The notes beneath the pieces are model-generated. The model made no database searches. It was not told the DNA's origin and saw only the letters and a program-made list of their open reading frames with translations. Positions 9,755-18,968 of a stretch of 64,000 bases of DNA are shown here, one piece after another. The DNA comes from Gallaecimonas xiamenensis 3-C-1 (lineage in GTDB: Bacteria > Pseudomonadota > Gammaproteobacteria > Enterobacterales > Gallaecimonadaceae): positions 62,001 through 126,000 of the forward strand of contig NZ_AMRI01000005.1 in assembly GCF_000299915.1 (NCBI RefSeq). Reading direction: 5' to 3'. A program made the translations under genes and the position numbers. The stretch's first letter is position 1, and each line of letters opens with the position of its first letter.

Positions 9755-10135
9755 ATGGGCACCACAAGACACGGACTGAGCATTGGCCTGGAGCGCACCG
9801 GCAGCGAGTTTTTCCTGGTTCTGAGGGCCGCCGGCACCCTGACCCACAAGGATTACCAAGTGATCACCCCAATGCTGGACAGCGCCCTGGCGGCGGTGAC
9901 CAGCCCTCATGTAAAAGCCCTGGTGGACTTGCGGGAGCTACGTGGCTGGGAGCTGCAGGCGGCCTGGGACGATTTTCGCCTCGGCCTCAAGCACGGCCAG
10001 GCCTTCGACAAGATTGCCCTGCTGGGCAACAAGGTCTGGCAGCAGCTGGCGGCCAAAGTCGGCGACTGGTTTGTGTCCGGCGAGATTTGCTATTTCGAAG
10101 AGGAAGCCGAAGCGCTGGCCTGGCTTGCCGAATAA
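9755..10135 (+). CDS. STAS/SpoIIAA-like domain protein
   Basis: A 126-residue cytosolic protein that resembles the SpoIIAA-like (STAS/SEC14-type) family: an N-terminal pair of strands (FFLVLRAAGTLTHKDYQVITPML), a central V-KALVDLRELRGWELQAAWDDFRLGLKH segment, the DKIALLGNKVWQQ strand-helix, and a short C-terminal FEEEAEALAWL helix. This layout is typical of small stand-alone proteins in marine gammaproteobacteria, often proposed to bind lipids or hydrophobic ligands, though none has a firm role. The start is set by AAGGAG at 9742-9747. Single gene. Confidence 0.72.
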   Translation: MGTTRHGLSIGLERTGSEFFLVLRAAGTLTHKDYQVITPMLDSALAAVTSPHVKALVDLRELRGWELQAAWDDFRLGLKHGQAFDKIALLGNKVWQQLAAKVGDWFVSGEICYFEEEAEALAWLAE

Positions 10136-10162
10136 TCGCCGGTCTTCTTCCCTTGAGGCTTT

Positions 10163-10204
10163 CATGACAGTACCCTCCTTGGTCTGACAAGGAGGACTGT
10201 CATG
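10163..10204 (+). promoter_or_regulatory. Inverted repeat burying RBS and start codon of the PhzF-family gene
   Basis: Left arm CATGACAGT-(AC)-CCTCCTTG pairs with right arm CAAGGAGGACTGTCATG across a 6-nt loop (10182-10187). That is 17 base pairs with one 2-nt bulge. The right arm contains the whole AAGGAGG ribosome site (10189-10195) and the ATG at 10202-10204, so the folded RNA would hide the translation start. The element is symmetrical: the left arm read on the minus strand also has AAGGAGG followed by ATG, 8 nt apart. It could act as an RNA switch or as a DNA operator palindrome. Confidence 0.6.
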
Positions 10205-11092
10205 GCCTTATCCCCTCTCAAATCCCCAACGTCCTGCCAGGTGCATCTGGTGCGGGCCTTTACCTGGCGCGGCCAGGGCGGCAATGGCGCCGGCGTGGTG
10301 CTGGATGCAGGCGAGCTTAGCGAGGCCCAGATGCAGGCCCTGGCCCAGCAGGTGGGCCTGTCGGAGACGGCCTTTATCAGCGCCTCAAACAAGGCTGACT
10401 TTGCGGTGCGCTTTTTCACCCCCACCGAGGAAGTAGACTTTTGCGGCCATGCCACCCTGGCGGTGTTTTCCTTGCTGCACCAAAGCGGTCGCCTAGGCCC
10501 TGGCCACTATCGCCAGGAGACCAAGGCCGGGGTGCTGGGGGTGCGCATCGACGCCGACGGGCAGGTGGTCATGGACCAGTGCCTGCCGCAGTTTATGGCC
10601 CAGCACTCAGCTGAGCTCCTGGCGCCAATGCTGGGTCTGGTGCCGGCCGACATCGGCCTGCCGGGCTTGCCAATCCAGGCTCTGAGCACCGGCCTTAGGG
10701 ATCTGATGGTGCCGGTGGCCAAGGGCGGCCTCGATAAGGCCCGCCCCCGGTATCGAGCCATCAGCGACTTTTGCCGGCAGCAGGGGCTGGTGGGCTTTCA
10801 CCTGTTCGAGGCACCAAGCCAGGGGGAGGTGCGTTGCCGCAACTTTGCTCCCCTGGTGGGCATAGACGAGGAGTCGGCCACCGGCAGCGCCTGTGGCGCC
10901 CTGGCAGCCTACCTGGCCCACTACCAACCTGGCCTGCCCAACCCGCTTACCATGGTGCAGGGCCAGGCCATGGGCCAGGGGTCTCGCCTGGACACCTGGG
11001 TGGAAAAACGCGACGGCGCCATCAGCGCGGTCAGGGTCGGTGGCAGGGCCGCTGTTTACGACCAGACACAGCTTGCTGTGGAGACCTGCTGA
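10202..11092 (+). CDS. PhzF family isomerase/epimerase-like protein
   Basis: A 296-residue protein of the PhzF/YddE (diaminopimelate-epimerase-like) fold. Visible motifs: the N-terminal [11 protein letters not shown] (usually GNPAGVV), the catalytic Glu in GLSETAFI (Glu55), the [12 protein letters not shown] motif, and the C-terminal [17 protein letters not shown] loop. Most members outside phenazine clusters have unknown substrates, and no other phenazine genes are nearby. The ATG is preceded by a perfect AAGGAGG, but both lie inside a strong hairpin. The stop codon overlaps the start of the SMR pump by one base, so the two are probably co-translated. Confidence 0.85.
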   Translation: MALSPLKSPTSCQVHLVRAFTWRGQGGNGAGVVLDAGELSEAQMQALAQQVGLSETAFISASNKADFAVRFFTPTEEVDFCGHATLAVFSLLHQSGRLGPGHYRQETKAGVLGVRIDADGQVVMDQCLPQFMAQHSAELLAPMLGLVPADIGLPGLPIQALSTGLRDLMVPVAKGGLDKARPRYRAISDFCRQQGLVGFHLFEAPSQGEVRCRNFAPLVGIDEESATGSACGALAAYLAHYQPGLPNPLTMVQGQAMGQGSRLDTWVEKRDGAISAVRVGGRAAVYDQTQLAVETC

Positions 11093-11418
11093 TGAAGCAC
11101 TGGCTGTTGCTGACCCTGGCTATTGTCGCCGAGGTGGTTGGCACCTCGGCCCTCAAGGCCAGCGAGGGCATGACCCGGCCCTGGCCGGCGCTGCTGGTGG
11201 TGCTGGCCTATGGCCTGGCCTTCTATCTTTTGTCCCTGACCCTCAAGGTGATACCGGTCGGGGTGGCCTATGCGGTCTGGTCAGGACTGGGGGTGGTGTT
11301 GGTCACCGCTTTTGCCTGGGGCTTTTTCGGTCAACGGCTGGATTGGCCACAGCTGCTGGGCATGGGGCTTATCGTGGTGGGGGTTGTGGTAATGAACCTG
11401 TCCGGCGGCGCTCATTGA
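11092..11418 (+). CDS. SMR family multidrug efflux protein (EmrE-like)
   Basis: A 108-residue, four-helix inner-membrane protein closely resembling EmrE. The essential proton/substrate Glu is residue 14 ([17 protein letters not shown]), and the helix-3 signature [13 protein letters not shown] and the [14 protein letters not shown] loop are intact. Members act as antiparallel dimers exporting quaternary or polyaromatic cations in exchange for protons; guanidinium exporters have a different helix pattern, so the drug-exporter branch is more likely. Its ATG overlaps the TGA of the PhzF-family gene (TGATG), suggesting the pump and enzyme are made together. Confidence 0.9.
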   Translation: MKHWLLLTLAIVAEVVGTSALKASEGMTRPWPALLVVLAYGLAFYLLSLTLKVIPVGVAYAVWSGLGVVLVTAFAWGFFGQRLDWPQLLGMGLIVVGVVVMNLSGGAH

Positions 11419-11465
11419 GGGCCGCTTGTGCTAAGCTGGGCGGCTTCTGAGTGGAGGAACCTGTA

Positions 11466-11627
11466 GTGCTGTTTAGACTCTTCCTGGTGTTTTTGATGGT
11501 GGCGGTGTTGATCACCCTGGTGGTGGGCGCCGCCAAGCGCTTTGGCCTGCCGACCCTGCCGGCCCTGCTGCTGGTGCCGGTAATAGCTTTGTTGGGCTGG
11601 CTGTTGTACAAAAGAAAATCACCATGA
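11466..11627 (+). CDS. Small two-span membrane protein, unknown function (53 aa)
   Basis: A GTG-initiated gene of 53 codons with a good ribosome site (GGAGG at 11453-11457, 8-nt spacing). The product has two hydrophobic segments (about residues 5-22 and 31-48) separated by a short basic turn AAKRFGLPTLP, and ends in a basic tail YKRKSP, consistent with a hairpin in the inner membrane with a cytoplasmic C-terminus. It sits 47 nt after the SMR pump and its stop leads straight into a terminator hairpin, which supports it as the last gene of that transcript. I do not recognise the family. Confidence 0.62.
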   Translation: MLFRLFLVFLMVAVLITLVVGAAKRFGLPTLPALLLVPVIALLGWLLYKRKSP

Positions 11628-11654
11628 AAAACGCGGGCCCGGCCCGCGTTTTTA
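11628..11654 (+). terminator. Rho-independent terminator
   Basis: Twelve-bp stem AAAACGCGGGCC / GGCCCGCGTTTT with a very short apex, T-run; ends the PhzF-SMR-small protein transcript. Confidence 0.88.
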
Positions 11655-11688
11655 TCTTCTGGCCCTTAATTGCCTGTTAGGACACGCC

Positions 11689-12171
11689 ATGACCGTTACC
11701 ATTATCCAGGTCGATTACCAGGACCCTCGCCAAGGCGCCGACCTGGCATTCTTGCTGGGCAGCTACGCCGCCGATCCCATGGGGGGCGGCGAGCCCCTGG
11801 ACGAGGCACATCTGGCCGCCTTACCCAAGGCCTTGGCCAAGCTGCCTTATGCTCTTAGTCTGCTGTGCTACGTGGACGGCCAACCGGCAGGGCTGTTGAA
11901 CGCCTTTGAAGGCTTTTCCACCTTCAAGGGCAAGCCCCTTTATAACATCCATGATCTGGTGGTACTGGCTCCCTACCGGGGCCAAGGGCTAGGCCAGCAA
12001 CTGCTTTCGGCCATGGCCGACCTGGCGCGGGCCAAGGGCTGCTGCAAGCTGACCCTGGAGGTACTGGACGGCAACCTGGTGGCCAAGCAGGCTTATATCA
12101 AGGCCGGCTTCGCCGGTTATCAATTGGATCCGGCCCTGGGCCAGGCGCTGTTTTGGGAAAAACAGCTGTAA
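11689..12171 (+). CDS. GNAT family N-acetyltransferase
   Basis: A 160-residue GNAT enzyme. The fold landmarks are IHDLVVLAPYRGQGLGQQLLSAMADLARAKGC (motif A with R-G-x-G-x-G, acetyl-CoA pyrophosphate loop) and LTLEVLDGNLVAKQAYIKAGF (motif B with the typical N-x-x-A-x-x-x-Y). The N-terminal half contains PLYN and a GLLNAFEGF strand. The acceptor is not predictable. It lies 12 nt upstream of a cysteine hydrolase gene and may be co-transcribed with it. Confidence 0.87.
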   Translation: MTVTIIQVDYQDPRQGADLAFLLGSYAADPMGGGEPLDEAHLAALPKALAKLPYALSLLCYVDGQPAGLLNAFEGFSTFKGKPLYNIHDLVVLAPYRGQGLGQQLLSAMADLARAKGCCKLTLEVLDGNLVAKQAYIKAGFAGYQLDPALGQALFWEKQL

Positions 12172-12183
12172 GGGAGTGATGAA

Positions 12184-12684
12184 ATGAAAGCCTTGCTGTT
12201 GATTGACGTACAAAAAAGCCTGGTGGCGGAGTGTGAGGCCACAGCGCCCATGCTGGCGGTGTTGGTGGCCCAACTGGCCAAGGCCCGGGCTGTGGCGGCG
12301 CCGGTGCTGTTCGTGGCCGACCGGCGGGTAGAGCCGGACCCGGGCTTGCACCCGGCCCTTGAGGCAAGGGCTGACGAGCCGCTGCTGTGGAAAGACTACT
12401 GCGACGCTTTTTTGGAGACGGATCTCGATGCCAGGCTCAAGGCCCTTGGGGTCACCGAACTGGTGATAGGTGGCCTGCAGAGCGATTTTTGCATCGACAC
12501 CAGCTGCCGCCGTGCAGCCTCCCTCGGCTACAAGGTGACCCTCATTGCCGACGGCCATGGCACCGCTGCCAACGGCGTCTTGCAGGCGGCGCAAATAGTG
12601 GCCCACCACAACAGGGTGCTGCGCCACTTTGATGCCGGCCAAGGCCAGGTGCGGGTGCAGGCCGGGGCTGAGCTGGCCTTTTAA
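12184..12684 (+). CDS. Isochorismatase-fold cysteine hydrolase
   Basis: A 166-residue member of the isochorismatase-like hydrolase superfamily. The complete catalytic triad can be placed: Asp8 (LLLIDVQKS), Lys70 (LWKDYCDAF) and Cys103 (GLQSDFCIDTS). A cis-peptide-type GGLQ stretch precedes the cysteine. Family members hydrolyse small amides such as N-carbamoyl compounds, nicotinamide or ureidoacrylate; the true substrate here is unknown. It is 12 nt after a GNAT gene and is followed by a 103-base gap. Confidence 0.88.
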   Translation: MKALLLIDVQKSLVAECEATAPMLAVLVAQLAKARAVAAPVLFVADRRVEPDPGLHPALEARADEPLLWKDYCDAFLETDLDARLKALGVTELVIGGLQSDFCIDTSCRRAASLGYKVTLIADGHGTAANGVLQAAQIVAHHNRVLRHFDAGQGQVRVQAGAELAF

Positions 12685-12787
12685 GGCGTTCTTGTGGTGA
12701 GGATCATATTTTGAGGTGCCGCCGAGGCGATTTCCTGCTGTTGGGCTAGAAACAACAAAAGGCAATTGTCGTTGTGGAGGCCGCAAG

Positions 12788-13081
12788 ATGGGAACGACCA
12801 GGGATTGGTGTATCGAACATGACCCGGGATTTGAGCATTTGGTGTACCGGGAGCCCGGTCGCTACGTGGTCTGCCATGTGACCCAGGGTTATGCCTACAT
12901 GGGAGGGGGCAGTGTCTGTCAGAAGGCCCAGCCCAGGGTCTGTGTTTATGCCGACTCGCTAAGGGTGTTGGCCGCCCAGGATCAAAACCTGAGCCTGCAG
13001 GAAAGGGACAGGGAAAGGATATGCCGGCGCATCCAGTGGTTCTTCGAAGACAAGGGCCTGGCAACGGAGATCTGTCCTTAG
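12788..13081 (+). CDS. Uncharacterised 97-residue protein
   Basis: Good GGAGG ribosome site at 12776-12780, 7 nt before the ATG. The product is small, without signal peptide or membrane span, has five Cys and several aromatic residues, and a predicted all-beta first half (FEHLVYREPGRYVVCHVTQGYAYM) followed by a charged helix (LSLQERDRERICRRIQWFFED). I do not recognise the family. It precedes the SGNH hydrolase gene by 27 nt, so the two may work together. Confidence 0.6.
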   Translation: MGTTRDWCIEHDPGFEHLVYREPGRYVVCHVTQGYAYMGGGSVCQKAQPRVCVYADSLRVLAAQDQNLSLQERDRERICRRIQWFFEDKGLATEICP

Positions 13082-13108
13082 CCGAACCAGCCTGACAAGG
13101 AGGTCTGC

Positions 13109-13933
13109 ATGTATACTCGCGATCCGCACCAGTTCCGCCTGGCGGTTTGGCAAAATCCCGATTACCCGGCCGTGCTGGTGGAAGGGGATTCTTGGGCCGA
13201 CCATCCCTTGGTGCCCAATCTGTCTTGGAATCTGCACCAATACCTGGGCCACAAGGTGAATATCCTCAATATCAGCCAGTCTGGGGATCTGGTGTTCAAT
13301 ATGGCCCACGGCAAGCAGTTCAATACCCTAAAAGCTTACCTGGCCAGCAGCCATTTTGACTTTGACCTGCTGCTGCTGTCCGGGGGCGGCAACGACATCC
13401 TGGTCAACGACCAGCCGGAGTTCAAGCTCGAGCGCATCCTAAAACCCAGCCAGCAACCGGATCCCCGCTTTTTTATCGACGAGGGAGCCTGGAAAGCCTC
13501 CCTTGACCGGGTGGAACTGAGCTACGTGCGGATCCTCGACGCCGCCAAGGACGCCAACCCCCATCTCAAGATCCATGGCCACTGCTACGACTATATCTAC
13601 CCCAGGGACAAAGGGGCCGACATCATTGTCATCCCCGATGCCCTGGGGCCTTGGGTCTACCCGGTGATGCAACATATACAGGTGACCGACCAGCAGTTGC
13701 AGCGCAATATCATCAAGTGCCTGCTGGACGACTTTGCCGCCATGCTCGGCTCCCTTAAGGCCCGCTATCCCCAGTTCGACTTCAGCAATACCCTGGGCAC
13801 CTTGCCCAACCACCCCAGCTGGGATCTGAACCTGCCCAACTGGGATGATGAAATTCACCCCAACGGCAAGGGCTTTGCCAAGCTGGTCAATGAAAGGGTA
13901 GGGCCCGACGTCAAGGCCCGGCTACCGGCATAA
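13109..13933 (+). CDS. SGNH/GDSL-type hydrolase, cytoplasmic
   Basis: A 274-residue protein with all the SGNH blocks in order: block I VEGDSWAD (nucleophile Ser28), block II Gly in ISQSGDL, block III LLSGGGNDIL (Asn95) and block V DEIHPNG (Asp247, His250). The GDSW form instead of GDSL is typical of a bacterial subgroup. There is no signal peptide, so it probably acts on an intracellular ester or acyl substrate, which I cannot name. A strong AAGGAGG at 13097-13103 sets the start. The leader CTGACAAGGAGG resembles that of the PhzF-family gene at 10.2 kb. Confidence 0.82.
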   Translation: MYTRDPHQFRLAVWQNPDYPAVLVEGDSWADHPLVPNLSWNLHQYLGHKVNILNISQSGDLVFNMAHGKQFNTLKAYLASSHFDFDLLLLSGGGNDILVNDQPEFKLERILKPSQQPDPRFFIDEGAWKASLDRVELSYVRILDAAKDANPHLKIHGHCYDYIYPRDKGADIIVIPDALGPWVYPVMQHIQVTDQQLQRNIIKCLLDDFAAMLGSLKARYPQFDFSNTLGTLPNHPSWDLNLPNWDDEIHPNGKGFAKLVNERVGPDVKARLPA

Positions 13934-13960
13934 AAAGGCCCGCATCTGCGGGCCTGTTGT
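13932..13960. terminator. Bidirectional terminator
   Basis: Eight-bp stem AGGCCCGC / GCGGGCCT with ATCT loop between convergent genes. The better T-run (five) is on the minus strand, serving the alcohol dehydrogenase gene. Confidence 0.85.
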
Positions 13961-15016
13961 TTAGGCGTTCTTGAGGCTGGCCATGTCGATGACGAAGCGG
14001 TATTTCACGTCACCTTTTTTCATGCGCTCATAGGCCTGGTTGATGTCCTGCATCGCCAGCATCTCCACGTCACAGGTAATGCCGTGCTCGGCGCAGAAAT
14101 CCAGCACTTCCTGGGTTTCCGGCAGGCCACCGATAAGGGAGCCGGCAATCACCCGGCGCTTCAGTACCAGGTTGGCGGCGTGGACGGGGGGATCCATAGG
14201 TTCGATAAGGCCAACCAGAATATGCACACCGTCGTACTTGAGGCAGTTGAGGTAGGGGTTCAGGTCGTGCTGCACCGGAATGGTGTCCAGCAGGTAGTTG
14301 AAGGTGCCGGCCACGGCCGCCATCTGCTCGGGGTCGGTGCTGATCACCACATGGTCGGCCCCTTGCTTCTTGGCTTCGGCCACCTTGCTTTCGGAGCGGG
14401 TGAAAATGGTCACCTCGGCGCCCATGGCCTTGGCAAACTTCACACCCATGTGGCCAAGGCCACCCATGCCCAGTACCCCTACCTTGTCACCGGCCTTGAC
14501 CCCGAAGTGCTTGAGGGGGGAATAGGTAGTGATGCCGGCACAAAGGATGGGCGCGGCGCTGGCCGGGTCCAGGGCTTCGGGGATGGACAATACAAAGCGC
14601 TCGTGCACCACTATGCTGTCGGAATAGCCGCCATAGGTGATGGTGCCGTCAATTTTGTCCTGGCCGTTATAAGTGCCGACAAAACCGTTCAGGCAGTACT
14701 GCTCCAGGCCGTCATCACAGGCAGAACAATGCTTGCAGGAGTCTACCAGGCAGCCGACACCAACGATGTCGCCTACCTTGAAGCGGCTGACATCGCTGCC
14801 CACGGCGGTCACATGACCGATGATCTCATGGCCGGGCACCACTGGATAGACAGAGCCGCCCCAGTCGTTCTCGGCGGTGTGGATATCGGAGTGGCATACG
14901 CCGCAATAGTCGATTTCGATGGCCACGTCATCGGCGCGCAGGGCGCGGCGCTCGAAGTTGAATGGCGCCAGGGGGCTGGTGGCGGACTGGGCCGCAAAAC
15001 CTTTGGCTTGTGCCAT
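13961..15016 (-). CDS. Zinc-dependent NAD(P) alcohol dehydrogenase (YahK/cinnamyl-alcohol type)
   Basis: A 351-residue medium-chain dehydrogenase that interconverts alcohols and aldehydes. Catalytic zinc ligands lie in YCGVCHSDIH and GHEIIGHV; the structural zinc site is the four-cysteine lobe in DSCKHCSACDDGLEQYC. The Rossmann motif is GVLGMGGLGHMGVKFAKAMG. It resembles E. coli YahK, an NADP-dependent aldehyde reductase of broad range. It is transcribed divergently from an AraC-type regulator across a 192-bp gap, a common regulator-target layout, so aldehyde- or alcohol-inducible control is likely. Confidence 0.93.
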   Translation of the reverse strand: MAQAKGFAAQSATSPLAPFNFERRALRADDVAIEIDYCGVCHSDIHTAENDWGGSVYPVVPGHEIIGHVTAVGSDVSRFKVGDIVGVGCLVDSCKHCSACDDGLEQYCLNGFVGTYNGQDKIDGTITYGGYSDSIVVHERFVLSIPEALDPASAAPILCAGITTYSPLKHFGVKAGDKVGVLGMGGLGHMGVKFAKAMGAEVTIFTRSESKVAEAKKQGADHVVISTDPEQMAAVAGTFNYLLDTIPVQHDLNPYLNCLKYDGVHILVGLIEPMDPPVHAANLVLKRRVIAGSLIGGLPETQEVLDFCAEHGITCDVEMLAMQDINQAYERMKKGDVKYRFVIDMASLKNA

Positions 15017-15208
15017 AACGAAGGCTCCTTAAGGTCGAAAGGGTGAAAAAGTCCTGACTATTGTTAGGGGGAAGGGCCTGGCAAGCCATCCACATTCCTG
15101 CGAGTTTTTTGCCAATTTCTCCAAAAGCCCGGCACAGTGCTTAAGGCGGGCGGGTAGTAGAGGCATAATGTTCCGGCGCCCTGAGGCGCAGAATGAGAGA
15201 CGCGACCC

Positions 15209-16072
15209 ATGGCCAACGCCCTTATCCCCTTGCTGACATCGCTGCTGCAATCTGACCGATCCTCCAAGACGGCACTTGAGGGGGTGACAGTGCTGCATTG
15301 TCCGAGGGCTGTACCGCGTTCACCGCTGATCTACAGCCCACCTTGCCTTGTTATCATTGCCCAAGGTCGCAAAATTGGCTACCTGGGAGACAGGGAGATC
15401 CATTACAACCCGGGCCACTACCTGGTGCAGACCCTGCCGCTGCCCTTCGAATGTGAAACCTATGCCAGCAGCGATGCGCCCCTGCTGGGCTTGTCGATAC
15501 GCATCGATCCGGTGTTGTTGGCCGAACTGGTCCATGAAAGCGGCCCCATGGCCCTGGCCGACGGTGACCCCAGCCCCATGGCGTCGGTGCCCATGACAGG
15601 GGCTATGGCCGGGGCCGCCGAGCGCCTGCTGCAATGCCTGCAATCGCCACTGGAGGCCAGGGTTTTGGGCCAGGGGCGCCTTCGGGAGCTGATTTTTGAG
15701 GCCCTTAAAGGGGCCCAGGGGCCTGCCCTTAGGGCCCTGGTGCAGGGGCAAGGCCATTACGCCCGAATTGCCCAGGTGCTGGCGGAGATGTGCGACAACC
15801 TGGGGCAGGAAATGACGGTAGAGCAGCTGGCCCGCAGTGCCAGCATGAGCCTGTCGAGCTTTCACCAGCATTTCAAGGACGTGGCCCGCTGCTCGCCCCT
15901 GCAGTATTTAAAACGACTGCGGCTGCTCAAAGCCCAGATGCTGTTGAGCCAAGACCAGCTCAACGTCGGCCAGACCGCCAATGCCGTGGGCTATAAGAGC
16001 GTCAACCAGTTCAGCCGTGACTATAAGCGCTACTTTGGGGCCAGCCCCAACCAGGAGCGCCGCTCGGCATAA
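15209..16072 (+). CDS. AraC family transcriptional regulator
   Basis: A 287-residue regulator with an N-terminal cupin-like ligand domain (about 20-160, SPLIYSPPCLVIIAQGRKIGYLG is the AraC_N signature) and a C-terminal pair of helix-turn-helix units (about 190-285: MTVEQLARSASMSLSSFHQHFKDVARCSPLQYLKRLRL, then NVGQTANAVGYKSVNQFSRDYKRYFGASP). Both recognition helices look intact. This N-terminal domain is frequent in regulators next to short- or medium-chain dehydrogenases, and here it is divergent from a zinc alcohol dehydrogenase, its probable target. Confidence 0.92.
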   Translation: MANALIPLLTSLLQSDRSSKTALEGVTVLHCPRAVPRSPLIYSPPCLVIIAQGRKIGYLGDREIHYNPGHYLVQTLPLPFECETYASSDAPLLGLSIRIDPVLLAELVHESGPMALADGDPSPMASVPMTGAMAGAAERLLQCLQSPLEARVLGQGRLRELIFEALKGAQGPALRALVQGQGHYARIAQVLAEMCDNLGQEMTVEQLARSASMSLSSFHQHFKDVARCSPLQYLKRLRLLKAQMLLSQDQLNVGQTANAVGYKSVNQFSRDYKRYFGASPNQERRSA

Positions 16073-16096
16073 AAAAGCCCCCTAGCGGGGGCCTTT
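16071..16096 (-). terminator. Terminator of the yffB-dapE-M15 operon
   Basis: GCCCCC / GGGGGC stem with TAGC loop; on the minus strand it runs into six Ts. It includes the TAG stop of the small gene at 16082. It may also stop transcription from the convergent araC gene. Confidence 0.8.
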
Positions 16097-16185
16097 GGGG
16101 GGCTTGTTCTTGGGCTGACGCGGCCACAGCAGGGCCAAGTTACCGACGATAACCAACAGCACCAACAGGGCTATCCACCATCCCA

Positions 16186-16186
<1 letters not shown>
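16082..16186 (-). CDS. Small membrane protein, DUF2897-like (34 aa)
   Basis: A 34-codon gene whose ATG overlaps the TGA of the M15 peptidase (TGATG). The product is MGWWIALLVLLVIVGNLALL, then WPRQPKNKPPKG and a last Pro-Arg: one membrane span with the IVGN motif I associate with DUF2897, and a basic Pro-rich tail. It is short for that family, which is usually around 50-60 residues, so the assignment is tentative. Stop/start contact, hydrophobic content and direct run-off into the terminator argue that it is a real gene. Confidence 0.6.
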
Positions 16187-18321
<2,135 letters not shown>

Positions 18322-18403
18322 CTGTGCTTGGGGTCCGCGTTGGCATTTTGACCCCATGGTAACAGGAGCGGCCCGCTATCGGTACAGGGCCGGGGCAGGT
18401 AGC

Positions 18404-18428
18404 AAAAAGGCCCCGATGGGGGCCTTTT
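18404..18428 (-). terminator. Terminator of ptsH-ptsI-crr
   Basis: Eleven-bp stem AAAAAGGCCCC / GGGGCCTTTTT, GATG loop, abutting the crr stop codon. Confidence 0.9.
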
Positions 18429-18935
18429 TCAGCGATACAGGGTGAGGATGACGTCTTCCCCGGCCTTGACCTTGCCGGTCTTTTTACGGATATGGCGAAA
18501 ATCGTCCATGTTGGACACCACTATGGGGGTCAGGGTAGAGCGGGCATGGGCTTCGAGGAACTTGAGGTCGCATTCGAGCACCACGTCCCCTTTCTTGACC
18601 TGCTGGCCTTCGCTGGCCACTCGCAGGAAACCTTCCCCCTTGAGTTCCACCGTGTCGATACCCAGGTGGACAAAGATCTCCACCCCCTGCTCGGACTCGA
18701 TGGAGAAGGCGTGGTTGGTTTCAAAGATCTTGCCAATGGTGCCGTTGACCGGCGCCACCACCTGATGGGAGCTGGGTTTGATGGCAATGCCGTCACCGAC
18801 GATCTTTTCTGCAAAGACCACGTCCGGCACGGACTCGATATCGACCAGCTCACCGCTGACCGGGGCGTGGATGTCGATACCATCCCCCTGCGGGCCGTCG
18901 CCGAGTAACTGTTTGAGCTTATCCAGTAGCCCCAT
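18429..18935 (-). CDS. crr: PTS glucose-type phosphocarrier EIIA
   Basis: A 168-residue soluble EIIA(Glc). The phosphorylated His is in EIFVHLGIDTVEL, at residue 90; the partner His is in SSHQVVAPVNGTIGKI. It accepts phosphate from HPr and passes it to EIIBC, and in gammaproteobacteria it also regulates adenylate cyclase and non-PTS permeases. Last gene of ptsH-ptsI-crr, 33 nt after ptsI. No EIIBC gene lies in the window. Confidence 0.95.
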   Translation of the reverse strand: MGLLDKLKQLLGDGPQGDGIDIHAPVSGELVDIESVPDVVFAEKIVGDGIAIKPSSHQVVAPVNGTIGKIFETNHAFSIESEQGVEIFVHLGIDTVELKGEGFLRVASEGQQVKKGDVVLECDLKFLEAHARSTLTPIVVSNMDDFRHIRKKTGKVKAGEDVILTLYR

Positions 18936-18968
18936 AGCTGCCTACGTTGTCAGTTTTTCTCAAGCTTA

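Noticed and set aside
9938-10165. Minus-strand 75-codon frame starting in the 10.16-kb hairpin with a perfect AAGGAGG
   Set aside because: The body is antisense to the STAS-like gene and shows no family features. I attribute the good start to the symmetry of the inverted repeat, though translation is not excluded.
10202-11092. Phenazine biosynthesis
   Set aside because: Only a PhzF-fold protein is present; none of the other phenazine genes are nearby, and the fold is widespread with other or unknown roles.
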